From contig NZ_JBFAIU010000002.1 in the NCBI RefSeq assembly GCF_040654855.1, positions 1 to 64,000 of the forward strand: a stretch of DNA of 64,000 nucleotides, written 5' to 3'. A program made the translations under genes and the position numbers. Source of the DNA: Asanoa sp040654855. GTDB taxonomy: Bacteria; Actinomycetota; Actinomycetes; Mycobacteriales; Micromonosporaceae. Below are positions 18,595 to 27,058 of this stretch, piece by piece. Each line of letters begins with the position of its first letter. Positions within the stretch are counted from its first letter, which is position 1. The notes below the pieces were generated by a model, which searched no databases, was not told where the DNA came from, and saw nothing but the letters and a program-made list of their open reading frames with translations.

Positions 18595-18780
18595 GCGCAG
18601 GTTCGAGCCCCACCTCGACGGGCCGAGACGCGCCCCTACGCGCATCGAGACGCAGGCCTTGAGCTGGGAAGATGCGATGGAACGAGCAGGTCTTTCTCGA
18701 GGGCGGGATCCAGCCCAAAAACTGCGCACCGTCCGGGCGGTTGTCCCTGGTCACGGACGTCTACGTCGGCGATTGACCGC
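18595..18780 (+). repeat. Dispersed repeat copy B
   Basis: Left edge GCGCAGGTTCGAGCCCCACC, then a diverged middle with GACGCAGGCCTTGAGCTGGG, and the shared core (GGGATCCAGCC, CTGCGCACCGTCCGGGCGGT, TGTCCCTGGTCACG, CGTCTACGTCGGCGATTGAC). The right-hand extension of copies A and C is missing. A gene fragment begins right after it. Confidence 0.75.
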
Positions 18781-18799
18781 GTCGGCACAAGGCGAGAAG

Positions 18800-18918
18800 T
18801 TGACCCTCCGTGGACCGAGCGCGCGAAGAAGCTCCGCGAGATCGGGGGAGAGCTGAGCTATCCGAATGACCTTCGAAACAGCGCGAACACGCTGGCGAAA
18901 AGCATCGAACGGGGATAG
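18800..18918 (+). pseudogene. C-terminal gene fragment next to repeat B
   Basis: The frame ending in TAG at 18916-18918 reads REVDPPWTERAKKLREIGGE then LSYPNDLRNSANTLAKSIER, a convincing charged helical tail. Upstream it runs straight into the dispersed repeat, so the 5' part of the gene has been lost or replaced. Family not recognised. Confidence 0.4.
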
Positions 18919-19080
18919 CGCGTGGCGGTGAACACACGATTGGCCGGTCACCCCCCGGCGACCTCCCTCCAGCGCTGCTCGTGGCGCACTATGCAACTGT
19001 CTTCGGCATGGCCGCTGACAGTTGCGCAGGAGTCCTGTGAGCTGTCCCGACTTGTCCATCGCTGGCCAGCCACGGCCTGG

Positions 19081-19308
19081 CTACGGATGGGCGGCTACGT
19101 GCACCCACCGACCAGATTGCATTTCCTCGCTTATCCGGCCGCAAGAGGGCCACACCCCGATCAGGAGTTCCGGACCATACCAGGATTGCCGGACAACGTC
19201 GTATTCCACACCGTCGACCGTGACTCGACTGGTATTGATGCTCTCATTTCGCTCGGCGGTGCCCAGCTTCTCGCCAGTGTCTTCGTTCACAACCCTCGCT
19301 GTAGTCAT
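19081..19308 (-). CDS. Small hypothetical protein
   Basis: 75 residues from ATG 19308 (TTAGAG just upstream). The sequence is balanced and acidic-basic rather than Arg/Pro-rich: VNEDTGEKLGTAERNESINT, VDGVEYDVVRQSWYGPELLI, GVWPSCGRISEEMQSGRWVH. This argues for real coding rather than a shadow. No signal or membrane segment and no family recognised. It ends beside the IS5-type fragment at 19314. Confidence 0.42.
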   Translation of the reverse strand: MTTARVVNEDTGEKLGTAERNESINTSRVTVDGVEYDVVRQSWYGPELLIGVWPSCGRISEEMQSGRWVHVAAHP

Positions 19309-19313
19309 CTCTA

Positions 19314-19510
19314 AGTGCGTGTTTGAGATGTCGGTTAGATCCAGGTGAACGCGGTGGTGTTGTCGTTGGGCGGCTGGCTGCGAGTGATCCGACGGAGCCT
19401 GCGGTTGGTGGTGCCCGCCGGGTGATGGCTTCGGAGGACCGCGGGGCGGTGTTCGCGGGTGCGGGTCAGCCGGTGACAGGCAGTAAAGACCGGCAGGGAT
19501 CGCCGTCTAT
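19314..19510 (-). mobile_element. 3' end of an IS5-type transposase with its terminal inverted repeat (relic)
   Basis: The minus strand encodes RRLRRITRSQPPNDNTTAFT followed by WI and a stop at 19335. This aligns with the C-terminus GMLGRITRGHPAQSQLRRTF-AWI of the transposase at 20395-21060. Just outside it, GCGTGTTTGAGATG...TTAGATCCAGG (19318-19345) matches the reverse complement of the right end at 21050-21081. A small frameshift occurs near 19420 and homology fades at about 19510. Confidence 0.68.
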
Positions 19511-19689
19511 CCCGGGCGCTGATGGTGGAAGAGCCCTTACCTGACGGCGGGTTACACATGACTCGCACGGTTTTCTGATCGTCCTGCAGGTAGGGCTAGG
19601 ACTACCTGGGTGGTATTGCCAGTGTGCTGGTGCAAGTCCGAATGAGCATGGGAGGGTCCTGATGTCTGCAAACAAATAACGGAGCCTCG

Positions 19690-20364
19690 ATGATCAACAG
19701 CAAGACAATTGCTTCCAGGAAACTCAACGCGGTTGGTATCGGTGCGATAACCCTTGCTGCGGTGCCGCCGGTACTATTAGTGGTGAACCTGCTAACTGAG
19801 CTTGCGTGGCCAATTGACTATAGCTGGGCGAGCAACAACATCAGCGACCTTGGGAACGTTGGCTGTGGCTTTTTTGATGGGCGCGACATCTGCTCTCCTT
19901 TGCACCTCTTTTTCAACGCCGGTGTGATAGTGCTCGGGTGTCTAGTTGGAGCAGGTGTGATCCTGGTACGAAGCGCGTGGGGCCGAGGGAGACGAGCAAC
20001 CCTTGCCCGCGGCTGTATTCTGCTGGCCGCTACCGGCTACGTGTTAGTGGGAGTCTTTCCTGCCGATGTAAATCTCGGCATGCACCTGCTGGCTGCGCTA
20101 CTCGTCATGCCGATTGCGAACATCGGGTTGCTGGCCAGCGGGTTCGTGCGCCGCGATTCGGCCATGTGGAAGGCGCGATGGACCTCTCGCGCTCTCGGGG
20201 CCACCGCGTTCGTTGCATCGTATTTGCATTTCGCCGGCCCGTGGCTCGGCATTGGTAAGGGCGGCATGGAGCGCATCGCCGTGTTCACTTTGCTTTTCTG
20301 GCTCGGAGGCATTGGAATTTTCCTACTACGCACAGCGCGGAACAGTGGCCGCGGTCACCAGTGA
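19690..20364 (+). CDS. DUF998 family integral membrane protein
   Basis: 224 residues from ATG 19690 (CGGAG seven bases upstream). Six or so membrane helices: IGAITLAAVPPVLLVVNLLT, LFFNAGVIVLGCLVGAGVIL, GCILLAATGYVLVGVFP, MHLLAALLVMPIANIGLLAS, ALGATAFVASYLHFAGPWLG and IAVFTLLFWLGGIGIFLL. The DUF998 hallmark NNISDLG follows helix 1, and VGVFPADVNLGMH is the second conserved block. Function of the family is unknown. Codon use is clearly less GC-rich than average here. The gene lies between two IS5-type fragments in inverted orientation, so it looks like captured cargo. Confidence 0.82.
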   Translation: MINSKTIASRKLNAVGIGAITLAAVPPVLLVVNLLTELAWPIDYSWASNNISDLGNVGCGFFDGRDICSPLHLFFNAGVIVLGCLVGAGVILVRSAWGRGRRATLARGCILLAATGYVLVGVFPADVNLGMHLLAALLVMPIANIGLLASGFVRRDSAMWKARWTSRALGATAFVASYLHFAGPWLGIGKGGMERIAVFTLLFWLGGIGIFLLRTARNSGRGHQ

Positions 20365-20394
20365 AACCGGCGTCACGGTGCGATTCCGCCGTGG

Positions 20395-21081
20395 ATGCCG
20401 GCTGATCTGCCACCGTGGCAAACGGTGTACTGGCACTTCGCGCGATGGGAAGACGCCGGCGTCACGGAGAAGCTACTGACCGCACTGCGAATCAAGGCCC
20501 GGACAGCCCAAGGCAGAGAGCCCGAACCCTCCGCCGGAGTCCTCGACCGGCAGAGCGTCAAAGGCGCCGACACCGTCGGAACAGACTCCCGCGGTTATGA
20601 CGCCAGCAAAAAGATCGACGGCCGCAAAAGGTTCATTGTCACCGAGACTGCCGGCCTCCTCATCGCCGTCGCCGTCCTGGCAGCCTCATGGCAGGACCCC
20701 GACGGCGGCAAGACTGCGCTACTGGGCATGTATCTCAGGAGCCCGGTCCGACACGTCTTCGCTGACCAGGGCTTCGCTGGCCGGTTTGTCGACTGGGCCC
20801 GCGACACATTGAAGACCACCGTAGAGATCGTACGCAAACCCGCCGACCAGCAGGGATTCGCTGTCCATCCGCGACGCTGGGTAGTGGAAGGCACCTTGGC
20901 CCGGCTCACCGCCCACCGCCGGGTGGCCCGCGACTACGAACGCCATCCCGAGGCCTCCGAAGCCGTCATCCGCTGGGCCGCCATCAACGGCATGCTCGGC
21001 CGCATCACCCGCGGCCACCCCGCCCAAAGCCAACTCCGCCGCACCTTCGCCTGGATCTAAACAACATCTCAAACACGCTCT
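20395..21081 (+). pseudogene. IS5-family transposase, 5'-truncated, with right inverted repeat
   Basis: The remaining 221 codons (to 21060) start at LPPWQTVYWHFARWEDAGV and carry the DDE core: SVKGADTVGTDSRGYDASKK (first Asp region), VRHVFADQGFAGRF (second Asp) and WVVEGTLARLTAHRRVARDY (Glu in the YREK-like helix). About 60-70 N-terminal residues and the left end of the element are missing; the cut lies 30 bases after the DUF998 stop. The right end (AACATCTCAAACACGCTC, to 21081) is intact. The transposase is probably inactive. Confidence 0.82.
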
Positions 21082-21372
21082 AAATACTAATTCCGCGCAG
21101 CTCGCGGGGGACACGACTCGTCGACCGGGGCGCAACATCGATCGTACGTAGCTCTCGTCCCGCCTGGCCTGACTACCGCGCAACAAAATTCGACCTTCAT
21201 CGAAGTCGATCTTCCGATGTCTGTATGGAAACTTCGTCCGCACCCACCGAGGCGGGATGCCGCCAGCGGTCAGGTCGGCGGCGGCGGGCTGCTCGCACCC
21301 AATAGCTGAGGTTTCGTCGGCGAACCGGGGCAACCGTCAGCCCGCGCTAACAGATCGTGGTCGGTTGATCGA

Positions 21373-21700
21373 GCGTAGGTTCGAGCCCCACCTCGACACG
21401 ACCTTCACGAACCAAACGCGCCCCCAGACGCGTCGAGGCACGGGCCCTGGGCTGGGCGAATACCACCGAGGCGCAGGTTGATCTCGAGGGCAGGATACAG
21501 CCCACAACTGCGCACCGTCCGGGCGGTTGTCCCTGGTCACGAACGTGTACCTGGGCGACTGATCAGGCCGCAGGGGGTCGCTGGGTGGGTAGCCGGTGTG
21601 GGGACCTGCGCACGTGGCAGGTGAAGCGTGGATCATGATGGGCAGCCTCGGCGATGTACTCGAATGTCGAATGCCGCATCCGCTTCTGCCGAGAAGAGTG
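21373..21700 (+). repeat. Dispersed repeat copy C (most complete)
   Basis: Left edge GCGTAGGTTCGAGCCCCACC, middle with ACGCGTCGAGGCACGGGCCC, core (GGCAGGATACAGCCCACAAC, TGCGCACCGTCCGGGCGGTT, GTCCCTGGTCACGAACGTGT), and the right extension (GACCTGCGCACGTGGCAGGT, GTGGATCATGATGGGCAG, GCCGCATCCGCTTCTGCCGA). It holds small hairpins such as GGTCACG-AA-CGTGTACC but no convincing ORF. It sits between the IS5 relic and the 3' end of the WYL regulator; 21082-21372 shows no gene. Confidence 0.75.
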
Positions 21701-21799
21701 CATGCCTCGGGTGTGCGGATCGTCCTGTCGGTCTGCGGTAATCCGTGCGACCTTGATGGTGACGATGGGTCGTGCCGGGCGGTCCGAGGCGGCCCTGGC

Positions 21800-22777
21800 T
21801 TAGGTGTCCTGCGGACGCGGTTCGGTGGTGGCGCGGTGGTAGCGGCCGGCGAGCGTACGCACGAGTTCGACGAGTTCCGCGGGTTCCGTCACGGTGAAGT
21901 CGACGCCGAGCAGGCCGAGGTGGACGGCGAGCGCCTCGATGCCGTCCGCGCCGGTGTCCAGCAGACAGTGGGTGTCGTCGACCGGGGTGATGGTGCCGAT
22001 GGCGGCGTTGATTTGCTCGACGAGCTGTTCGGCCGGTGCGTGTACGACGACCTGGGCCCGGTACCGCCATGCGGCCGACGACACGCCCCGGCGTACCTGG
22101 TCGACGGCTTCCTCGGGGAGATCGCGGGGGATGAATCGGGGGCCCGTCGGGGTACGTGGGTGGAGCCGGTCCACCCGGAACGTTCGCCAGTCGGCCCGCT
22201 CGACGTCGAACCCGACGAGATACCACCGTCGTCCCCAGTTGACCAGCCGGTACGGTTCCACCTCGCGCCGGCTCTCGGAGCCGTCGTGGCTTCGGTAGCC
22301 GAATCGCAAGCGCTCGTGGTCCCGGCAGGCTGCGGCGAGGACACTCAGCCTGTCCGCGTCCACCCGCGGCCCCAGGTCGTCCCGCGGCACCACGACGGCG
22401 TACCGCTTGAGGGCGTCAACGCGACGCTGGAGTCGCGCCGGTAGCACCTGCTCCAGCTTGGCCAGCGCGCGCAACGAGGTCTCCTCGACCCCGGTGATCG
22501 TGCCGCCGGCGGCAGTGCGCAGCCCGATCGCCACCGCGACCGCTTCCTCGTCGTCGAGCAGCAGTGGCGGCAGCGTGGCCCCGGCGCCGAGTCGGTAGCC
22601 GCCCACCGCGCCCCGGCTGCCGTGCACCGGATAGCCGAGGTTCCGCAGGCGGTCCACGTCGTTGCGAACGGTCCGGGTGCTGACCGACAGCCGTTCGGCC
22701 AGTTCGGCGCCGGTCCACTCGCGGGGTGTCTGGAGTAGCGAGAGCAGGCGCAGCAGCCGCGCCGCGGTTTCCAACAT
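21800..22777 (-). CDS. WYL-domain transcriptional regulator (YafY/DeoR type)
   Basis: 325 residues from ATG 22777. N-terminal winged helix: ARLLRLLSLLQTPREWTGAE, LAERLSVSTRTVRNDVDRLR, NLGYPVHGSRGAVGGYRLGA. The WYL domain about 140-225 includes RLRFGYRSHDGSESRREVEP, YRLVNWGRRWYLVGFDVERA and DWRTFRVDRL (the WYL signature as WYLVG). The WCX extension follows to the end. WYL proteins sense ligands or nucleic acid and often repress a divergent operon. Here the divergent partner is the epoxide hydrolase operon 57 bases away. Confidence 0.93.
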   Translation of the reverse strand: MLETAARLLRLLSLLQTPREWTGAELAERLSVSTRTVRNDVDRLRNLGYPVHGSRGAVGGYRLGAGATLPPLLLDDEEAVAVAIGLRTAAGGTITGVEETSLRALAKLEQVLPARLQRRVDALKRYAVVVPRDDLGPRVDADRLSVLAAACRDHERLRFGYRSHDGSESRREVEPYRLVNWGRRWYLVGFDVERADWRTFRVDRLHPRTPTGPRFIPRDLPEEAVDQVRRGVSSAAWRYRAQVVVHAPAEQLVEQINAAIGTITPVDDTHCLLDTGADGIEALAVHLGLLGVDFTVTEPAELVELVRTLAGRYHRATTEPRPQDT

Positions 22778-22797
22778 TCTTCGCAGTATGCCAGTTT

Positions 22798-22820
22798 ATT
22801 AGGAACGGGCCTTGCCTAAT
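22798..22820. promoter_or_regulatory. Inverted repeat between WYL regulator and epoxide hydrolase
   Basis: ATTAGG-N11-CCTAAT, centred in the 57-base divergent gap, is the only AT-rich palindrome there and is the natural candidate for the WYL operator and overlapping promoters. Confidence 0.5.
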
Positions 22821-22834
22821 TTCCTCCTACGCTG

Positions 22835-24025
22835 ATGACCATGACGAACGACAGCACGATCGCACCGTTCCGGATCGACATCCCCCAGGCCGAGCTCGAC
22901 GATCTCCAGCAGCGGCTGGCCCGCACTCGGTGGGCGGAGGAACTGCCCGCGGACGAGTCGGCGCCGGCTGGTCCGGTGCCGCCCGGTTGGGAGTACGGCG
23001 TCCCGGTGGGCTACGTGAGGCAGCTGGTCGAGCGGTGGCGGACCGGGTACGACTGGCGGGCCTGGGAGGCGAGGCTGAACGCGTACCCGCAGTTCACCAC
23101 CGAGATCGACGGCCAGAACATCCACTTCCTGCACGTGCGGTCGCCGGAGCCGGACGCGACGCCGCTGATACTGACCCACGGTTGGCCGACCTCGGTGGTC
23201 GAGTGGCTGGATGTGATCGGCCCGCTCACCGAGCCACGAACGCACGGCGGCGACCCGGCGGACGCGTTCCACCTGGTCATTCCGTCGGTGCCGGGTTTCG
23301 GCTTCTCCGGGTCGACCCGGGAGCGCGGCTGGGACCGGTACCGGGTGGCCCGGGCCTGGGCCGAGCTGATGCAGCGGCTCGGCTACGACCGGTACGGCGC
23401 GGCCGGCAACGACGGCGGATCGCTGATCTCGCCCGAGGTGGGCCGGGTCGATCCTGAGCACGTCTGCGGCGTGCACGTGACACAGGTCTTCTCGTTCCCG
23501 TCGGGCGACCCCGCCGAACTGGCCGGCCTCTCCGAGGAGGAGCGCGGCAAGCTCGCGTTCGCCGAGTGGTTCACCCAGAACCGGGGCGCGTACGACAAGC
23601 TCCAGTCCACCGAGCCGCAGAATCTGGCGCACGCTCTAGCCGACTCCCCGGCCGGCCTGCTGGGCTGGAACGCGCAGCTGCTCGGCGCTTCGCTCGACCC
23701 GGATTACGTGCTCACGAACGTGATGATCTACTGGCTGACCAACACAGCCGCCTCAGCCGCCCGGTTCTACTACGAGGACGCGGCGGCGGCCCCCGTACAG
23801 CAGAAGTCGAACGGCCGGGGCACCACCGTGCCGAAACCGACCACCGTGCCCCTCGGCCTGGCCAACTTCGCCTGGGATTACCAGTCGATCCGGACGTTCG
23901 CCGACCGCGACCACGAAAACATCGTCTCCTGGAGCGTCTACGACCGGGGCAGCCACTTCGCCGCCCACGACGCGCCCGATCTGCTCGTCCACGACATCCA
24001 GCAGTTCTTCCGCAAGGTTCGCTGA
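22835..24025 (+). CDS. Epoxide hydrolase (EHN-domain alpha/beta hydrolase)
   Basis: 396 residues from ATG 22835 (ATG 22841 also possible). The N-terminal epoxide-hydrolase domain (FRIDIPQAELDDLQQRLART, RWAEELP) is followed by the alpha/beta hydrolase core. The oxyanion motif is HGWPTSVVEW (HGWP). The nucleophile region is GAAGNDGGSLIS (GNDxG; Asp nucleophile). Lid residues AARFYYEDA supply Tyr, and HDAPDLLVHDI ends the fold, with His in GSHFAAHDAP. The family opens epoxides to diols. First gene of a three-gene run under WYL control; relatives are also found in natural-product pathways, but none is present here. Confidence 0.92.
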   Translation: MTMTNDSTIAPFRIDIPQAELDDLQQRLARTRWAEELPADESAPAGPVPPGWEYGVPVGYVRQLVERWRTGYDWRAWEARLNAYPQFTTEIDGQNIHFLHVRSPEPDATPLILTHGWPTSVVEWLDVIGPLTEPRTHGGDPADAFHLVIPSVPGFGFSGSTRERGWDRYRVARAWAELMQRLGYDRYGAAGNDGGSLISPEVGRVDPEHVCGVHVTQVFSFPSGDPAELAGLSEEERGKLAFAEWFTQNRGAYDKLQSTEPQNLAHALADSPAGLLGWNAQLLGASLDPDYVLTNVMIYWLTNTAASAARFYYEDAAAAPVQQKSNGRGTTVPKPTTVPLGLANFAWDYQSIRTFADRDHENIVSWSVYDRGSHFAAHDAPDLLVHDIQQFFRKVR

Positions 24026-24088
24026 TCCGCCGCCGGTTGTAGGCGGACCCCATCAGACCCCCCAGTCTTCACACGAAGGGAAACCCTC

Positions 24089-24931
24089 ATGTATCTCGTC
24101 ATTGGTGCCACGGCTCAGTTCGGACGTCAGGCAGTAGAAGAGCTGGTCGCCGCGGGTGCGCCGGTACGGGCGCTGACCCGTACCCCGGAACAAGCCGGGC
24201 TCCCGGCGGAAGTCGACGTCGTCCAGGGCGATCTGACCAAGCCCGAGACGCTGCCAGCGGCGCTGGCCGGCGTCGAAGCCGCCTTCCTGGTTCTGCAGTA
24301 CGGGATGGATGTCGCTCCGCTACTGGCGGCCGCGGGGCGGGCCGGGGTGCGGCGGCTGGTGTTCCTGTCCTCGGGGGCGATCGTCCCGGGCGCCGAGCGG
24401 CAGCCCGACGTAATCGCCCAGTACCACCGCGACGTCGAGCAGGCCATCGAGGCATCTGGGATCGAGTGGACGTTCCTGCGGCTACTCTTCCCCGCCATCA
24501 ACTCGTTGACGTTCGCGATGCAGCTCCAGGGCGGTGACGTCATTCGCGCGCCGTACGCCGAAGCCGCGTTCAGCGCCGCGCACGAGAGGGACGTCGCCGA
24601 GGTGGCCGCGCGGATCCTGACCGGCGGCGGGCACGCGGGGCGGGCCTACGACCTGACCGGCCCCGAGTCGCTGACCCAGGCGCAGCAGGTCCGCATCCTC
24701 GGCGAGACGTTGGGGCGCCCGCTCACCGTCGAGGACCTCGACCCGGAGCCCGTGCTGGAGCAGATGAGCCTGTTCATGGACCCCGAGTTCCTGGCGGCGC
24801 TGTTCGGTCTCATGGCGCAGGCGGTCGGCAGGCCCGCGCCGGTCAACGACGTCATCGAGCAGATCACCGGGCACCCCGCGCGTACCTACGCTCAGTGGGC
24901 CGCGGATCACCGGGCCGACTTCGGCGGCTGA
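24089..24931 (+). CDS. NmrA-like NAD(P)-binding protein
   Basis: 280 residues from ATG 24089, with AAGGGAAA upstream. Rossmann motif at the start: MYLVIGATAQFGRQAVEELV (GATAxxG). Then VDVVQGDLTKPETLPAALAG (the D of the GDL block) and VRRLVFLSSGAIVPGAERQP. The active-site YxxxK of classical SDRs is absent, as in NmrA/HSCARG-like atypical SDRs and quinone or azo reductase-like members. It follows the epoxide hydrolase by 63 bases in the same direction, so is likely co-transcribed. It probably reduces or senses a small electrophile or NADP(H) state; substrate unknown. Confidence 0.87.
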   Translation: MYLVIGATAQFGRQAVEELVAAGAPVRALTRTPEQAGLPAEVDVVQGDLTKPETLPAALAGVEAAFLVLQYGMDVAPLLAAAGRAGVRRLVFLSSGAIVPGAERQPDVIAQYHRDVEQAIEASGIEWTFLRLLFPAINSLTFAMQLQGGDVIRAPYAEAAFSAAHERDVAEVAARILTGGGHAGRAYDLTGPESLTQAQQVRILGETLGRPLTVEDLDPEPVLEQMSLFMDPEFLAALFGLMAQAVGRPAPVNDVIEQITGHPARTYAQWAADHRADFGG

Positions 24932-24988
24932 TCGACGAGGCAGGGGCGGCATCCGCCGCCCCTGCCATACGATGGAAAGGACGGCACG

Positions 24989-26134
24989 GTGGCACAGGTG
25001 CTGCGGCGACGGGAGCTGGGGCGAGCCCTGCTGGCCCGTCAGATGCTGCTGGAACGGGCCGACGCGACCGCCGAGGAGGCGGTCACCCGGCTGGTCGGCA
25101 TGCAGGCGCAGGCGCCCTACGCGCCCTACTTCGGGCTCTGGAGCAGATTGCGGAAGTTCGGCACTGCCGACCTGACGGACGCGCTGACCAAGCGCCGCCT
25201 GGTGCGGGTCGCGCTGATGCGCAGCACCGTCCACCTGGTCACCACGGCGGACTACCGCTCGTTGCGGCCATGGGCGCAGCCCGCGCTCGACCGTGAGCTG
25301 GACACCGCGTTCAAGACGATCCTGACCGGTCTGGACCGTGCGGCCGTGGCGGAGTCGGGCCGGGCACTGCTCGGCGCACGACACCTCACCCCCAAGGAAC
25401 TCGGCGCGGCGCTGCACGAGCGGTGGCCCGATCGCGAGCCCCGCGCACTCGCCACCGTGGTGCGGAACCTGGTACCGCTGGTGCAGGTGCCGCCACGCGC
25501 CGTCTGGGGCGTCGGCGGCACCACCCGGTACGCGACGGCGGCCTGCTGGACCGGAGCCGAGCCCGCCTCCGCCGCCGACTCCGAACACATCGTGCTGCGC
25601 TACCTCGCCGCGTTCGGCCCGGCGTCGGTCGCCGACGTGCAGACGTGGGCCGGCCGAACCCGGCTGCGGCCCGTCCTGGAGAGGCTGCGGCCACGGCTGG
25701 CGGTCTTCCGCGACGAGCACGGGGTGGAGCTGTTCGACCTCCCGGATGCGCCACGCCCCGACGCCGACGCCCGCGCGCCGGTTCGCTTCCTGCCCGAATA
25801 CGACAACCTCCTGGCCTCCCATACCGACCGCACCCGCGTGATCTCAGAGGAGGCCCGCAAACGGGTCATGACGCGCAACGGGATGCGCGCCACCTTCCTC
25901 GTGGACGGGCAGGTGACGGGCGCCTGGAAGCTCCATCCAGGCAAGGCGTCAGCGACTCTGGAGATCGACCCGTTCCGGCCGCTGACCGCCATCGAGCGCG
26001 CCGAGATCGAGGCCGAAGGCGCCCGGCTGCTGGAGTTCGCCGTGCCCGGCGCCGCCCACGACCTCCGCGACGGCACGGCCCCGTCCGTCGGCTCCGAGGA
26101 CAAGGTGACCGGCGAGGAAACCGGTCAGCAGTGA
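24989..26134 (+). CDS. AlkZ/HTH_42-family winged-helix protein, probable DNA glycosylase
   Basis: 381 residues from GTG 24989, preceded by AAAGGA. The protein has the HTH_42 layout of tandem winged helices. RLVGMQAQAPYAPYFGLWSR carries Q39-A-Q41, the QxQ catalytic motif of AlkZ, the glycosylase that unhooks azinomycin crosslinks (E. coli YcaQ has QxD). Next come LVRVALMRSTVHLVTTADYR (the conserved M-R-x-T-x-H-L block) and RFLPEYDNLLASHTDR (the LPxYD motif), then LVDGQVTGAWKLHPGKASAT, the C-terminal beta barrel. The position after an epoxide hydrolase suggests repair of alkylated or crosslinked DNA caused by the same electrophile. Function is inferred from the motif. Confidence 0.88.
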   Translation: MAQVLRRRELGRALLARQMLLERADATAEEAVTRLVGMQAQAPYAPYFGLWSRLRKFGTADLTDALTKRRLVRVALMRSTVHLVTTADYRSLRPWAQPALDRELDTAFKTILTGLDRAAVAESGRALLGARHLTPKELGAALHERWPDREPRALATVVRNLVPLVQVPPRAVWGVGGTTRYATAACWTGAEPASAADSEHIVLRYLAAFGPASVADVQTWAGRTRLRPVLERLRPRLAVFRDEHGVELFDLPDAPRPDADARAPVRFLPEYDNLLASHTDRTRVISEEARKRVMTRNGMRATFLVDGQVTGAWKLHPGKASATLEIDPFRPLTAIERAEIEAEGARLLEFAVPGAAHDLRDGTAPSVGSEDKVTGEETGQQ

Positions 26135-26455
26135 TCGAACCGTGCTCATGCGCGCCTTCCACCGACGCCCGCTCATAGCCGAGCGGGCTGCGCCGCTGGC
26201 AATTTCCTCACCGTCCGTACGTCCGTCGGAGTCTCCCGCTGGTGCGTATGGACACACGCCCTGCCGACGCGGCGATGCCTCGGGTCGCCAAAGGTCACTG
26301 CTCCCGCGCAAGTCGAAGCGGACCGCACCGCTCCAGCCCCTGAACGCGCCGGTCAGCCAAGATCACGTGCGCACATCTGCCGCTGGTCGGGCGTTCGCGC
26401 TAGGCCGGGCCGTCAGTAGCGATCGACCGGGCGTGAGCAGGAACGCTGTGGACGT
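26135..26455 (+). other. No supported gene
   Basis: Only low-complexity open frames without conserved motifs lie between the AlkZ-like gene and repeat copy D. Confidence 0.4.
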
Positions 26456-26712
26456 GCGCAGGTTCGAGCCCCACCTGGACTCCACTTTCACGACCCGAAA
26501 CGCGCCCCCCAGACGCGCCGGGGCACAGGCCCTGAGCTGGGCGGATAACCGTCGAGGCGCAGGGTGATCTCGAAGGCGGGATACAGGCCACAACTGCGCA
26601 CCGTCTGGGCGGTTGTCCCTGGTCGCGGACGTGTACGTGGGCGATTGACTGCGCAGAAGGGGGTTGCTGGGGTGGGCAGCCAGTGTGGGACCTGCGCAGG
26701 TGGCCGGCGTGA
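26456..26712 (+). repeat. Dispersed repeat copy D
   Basis: Left edge GCGCAGGTTCGAGCCCCACC, middle CGCGCCGGGGCACAGGCCCT, core (GGCGGGATACAGGCCACAAC, TGCGCACCGTCTGGGCGGTT, GTCCCTGGTCGCGGACGTGT) and a partial right extension (GGGACCTGCGCAGGTGGCCG). It ends where a WD40 gene remnant begins. Confidence 0.75.
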
Positions 26713-26940
26713 GGTGCGTGCACCGCCGAGAACCCGCAGAACATCCCAAACAGATGATCAACGCGGGGCGAGATCGCAAGCGAACAACGCATTGCGTTGA
26801 CATCCAGGTAGAACAGGGAGCGCCCGACCACATTGGTCTGGGCCAGACATATCGTGGGGTCGGGGTGCCAGAGCCGCACAACCCGGTCGTCGCCGGCGGT
26901 GGCGAGTCACGCGCTGCCGCGCGCCCCGGTCGGGGTTGAG
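26713..26940 (-). pseudogene. WD40-repeat protein remnant
   Basis: On the minus strand, 26940 to about 26740 reads LATAGDDRVVRLWHPDPTIC then LAQTNVVGRSLFYLDVNAMR. The first block is a textbook WD40 blade end (A-x-A-G-D-D-x-x-V-x-L-W). There is no start or stop of its own, and the lower end runs into repeat copy D. It is a relic of a larger WD40/STAND-type gene. Confidence 0.5.
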
Positions 26941-27043
26941 CGTCAAGGATGGCCTTGGCCACACCGGTGGTGCCTACTACTGGCAGCTGATGGTGGCCGC
27001 GGTCGCCTGCATCGTGTTGAACATCCTCCGCCGACACAGCTGA
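26938..27043 (+). pseudogene. C-terminal fragment of a membrane protein (possible)
   Basis: The plus-strand frame ending in TGA at 27041 reads LSVKDGLGHTGGAYYWQLMV then AAVACIVLNILRRHS, one transmembrane helix with a basic tail. No start precedes it. It may be the last helix of a lost transporter, or chance. Confidence 0.28.
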
Positions 27044-27058
27044 CCACTATCAGACCCG

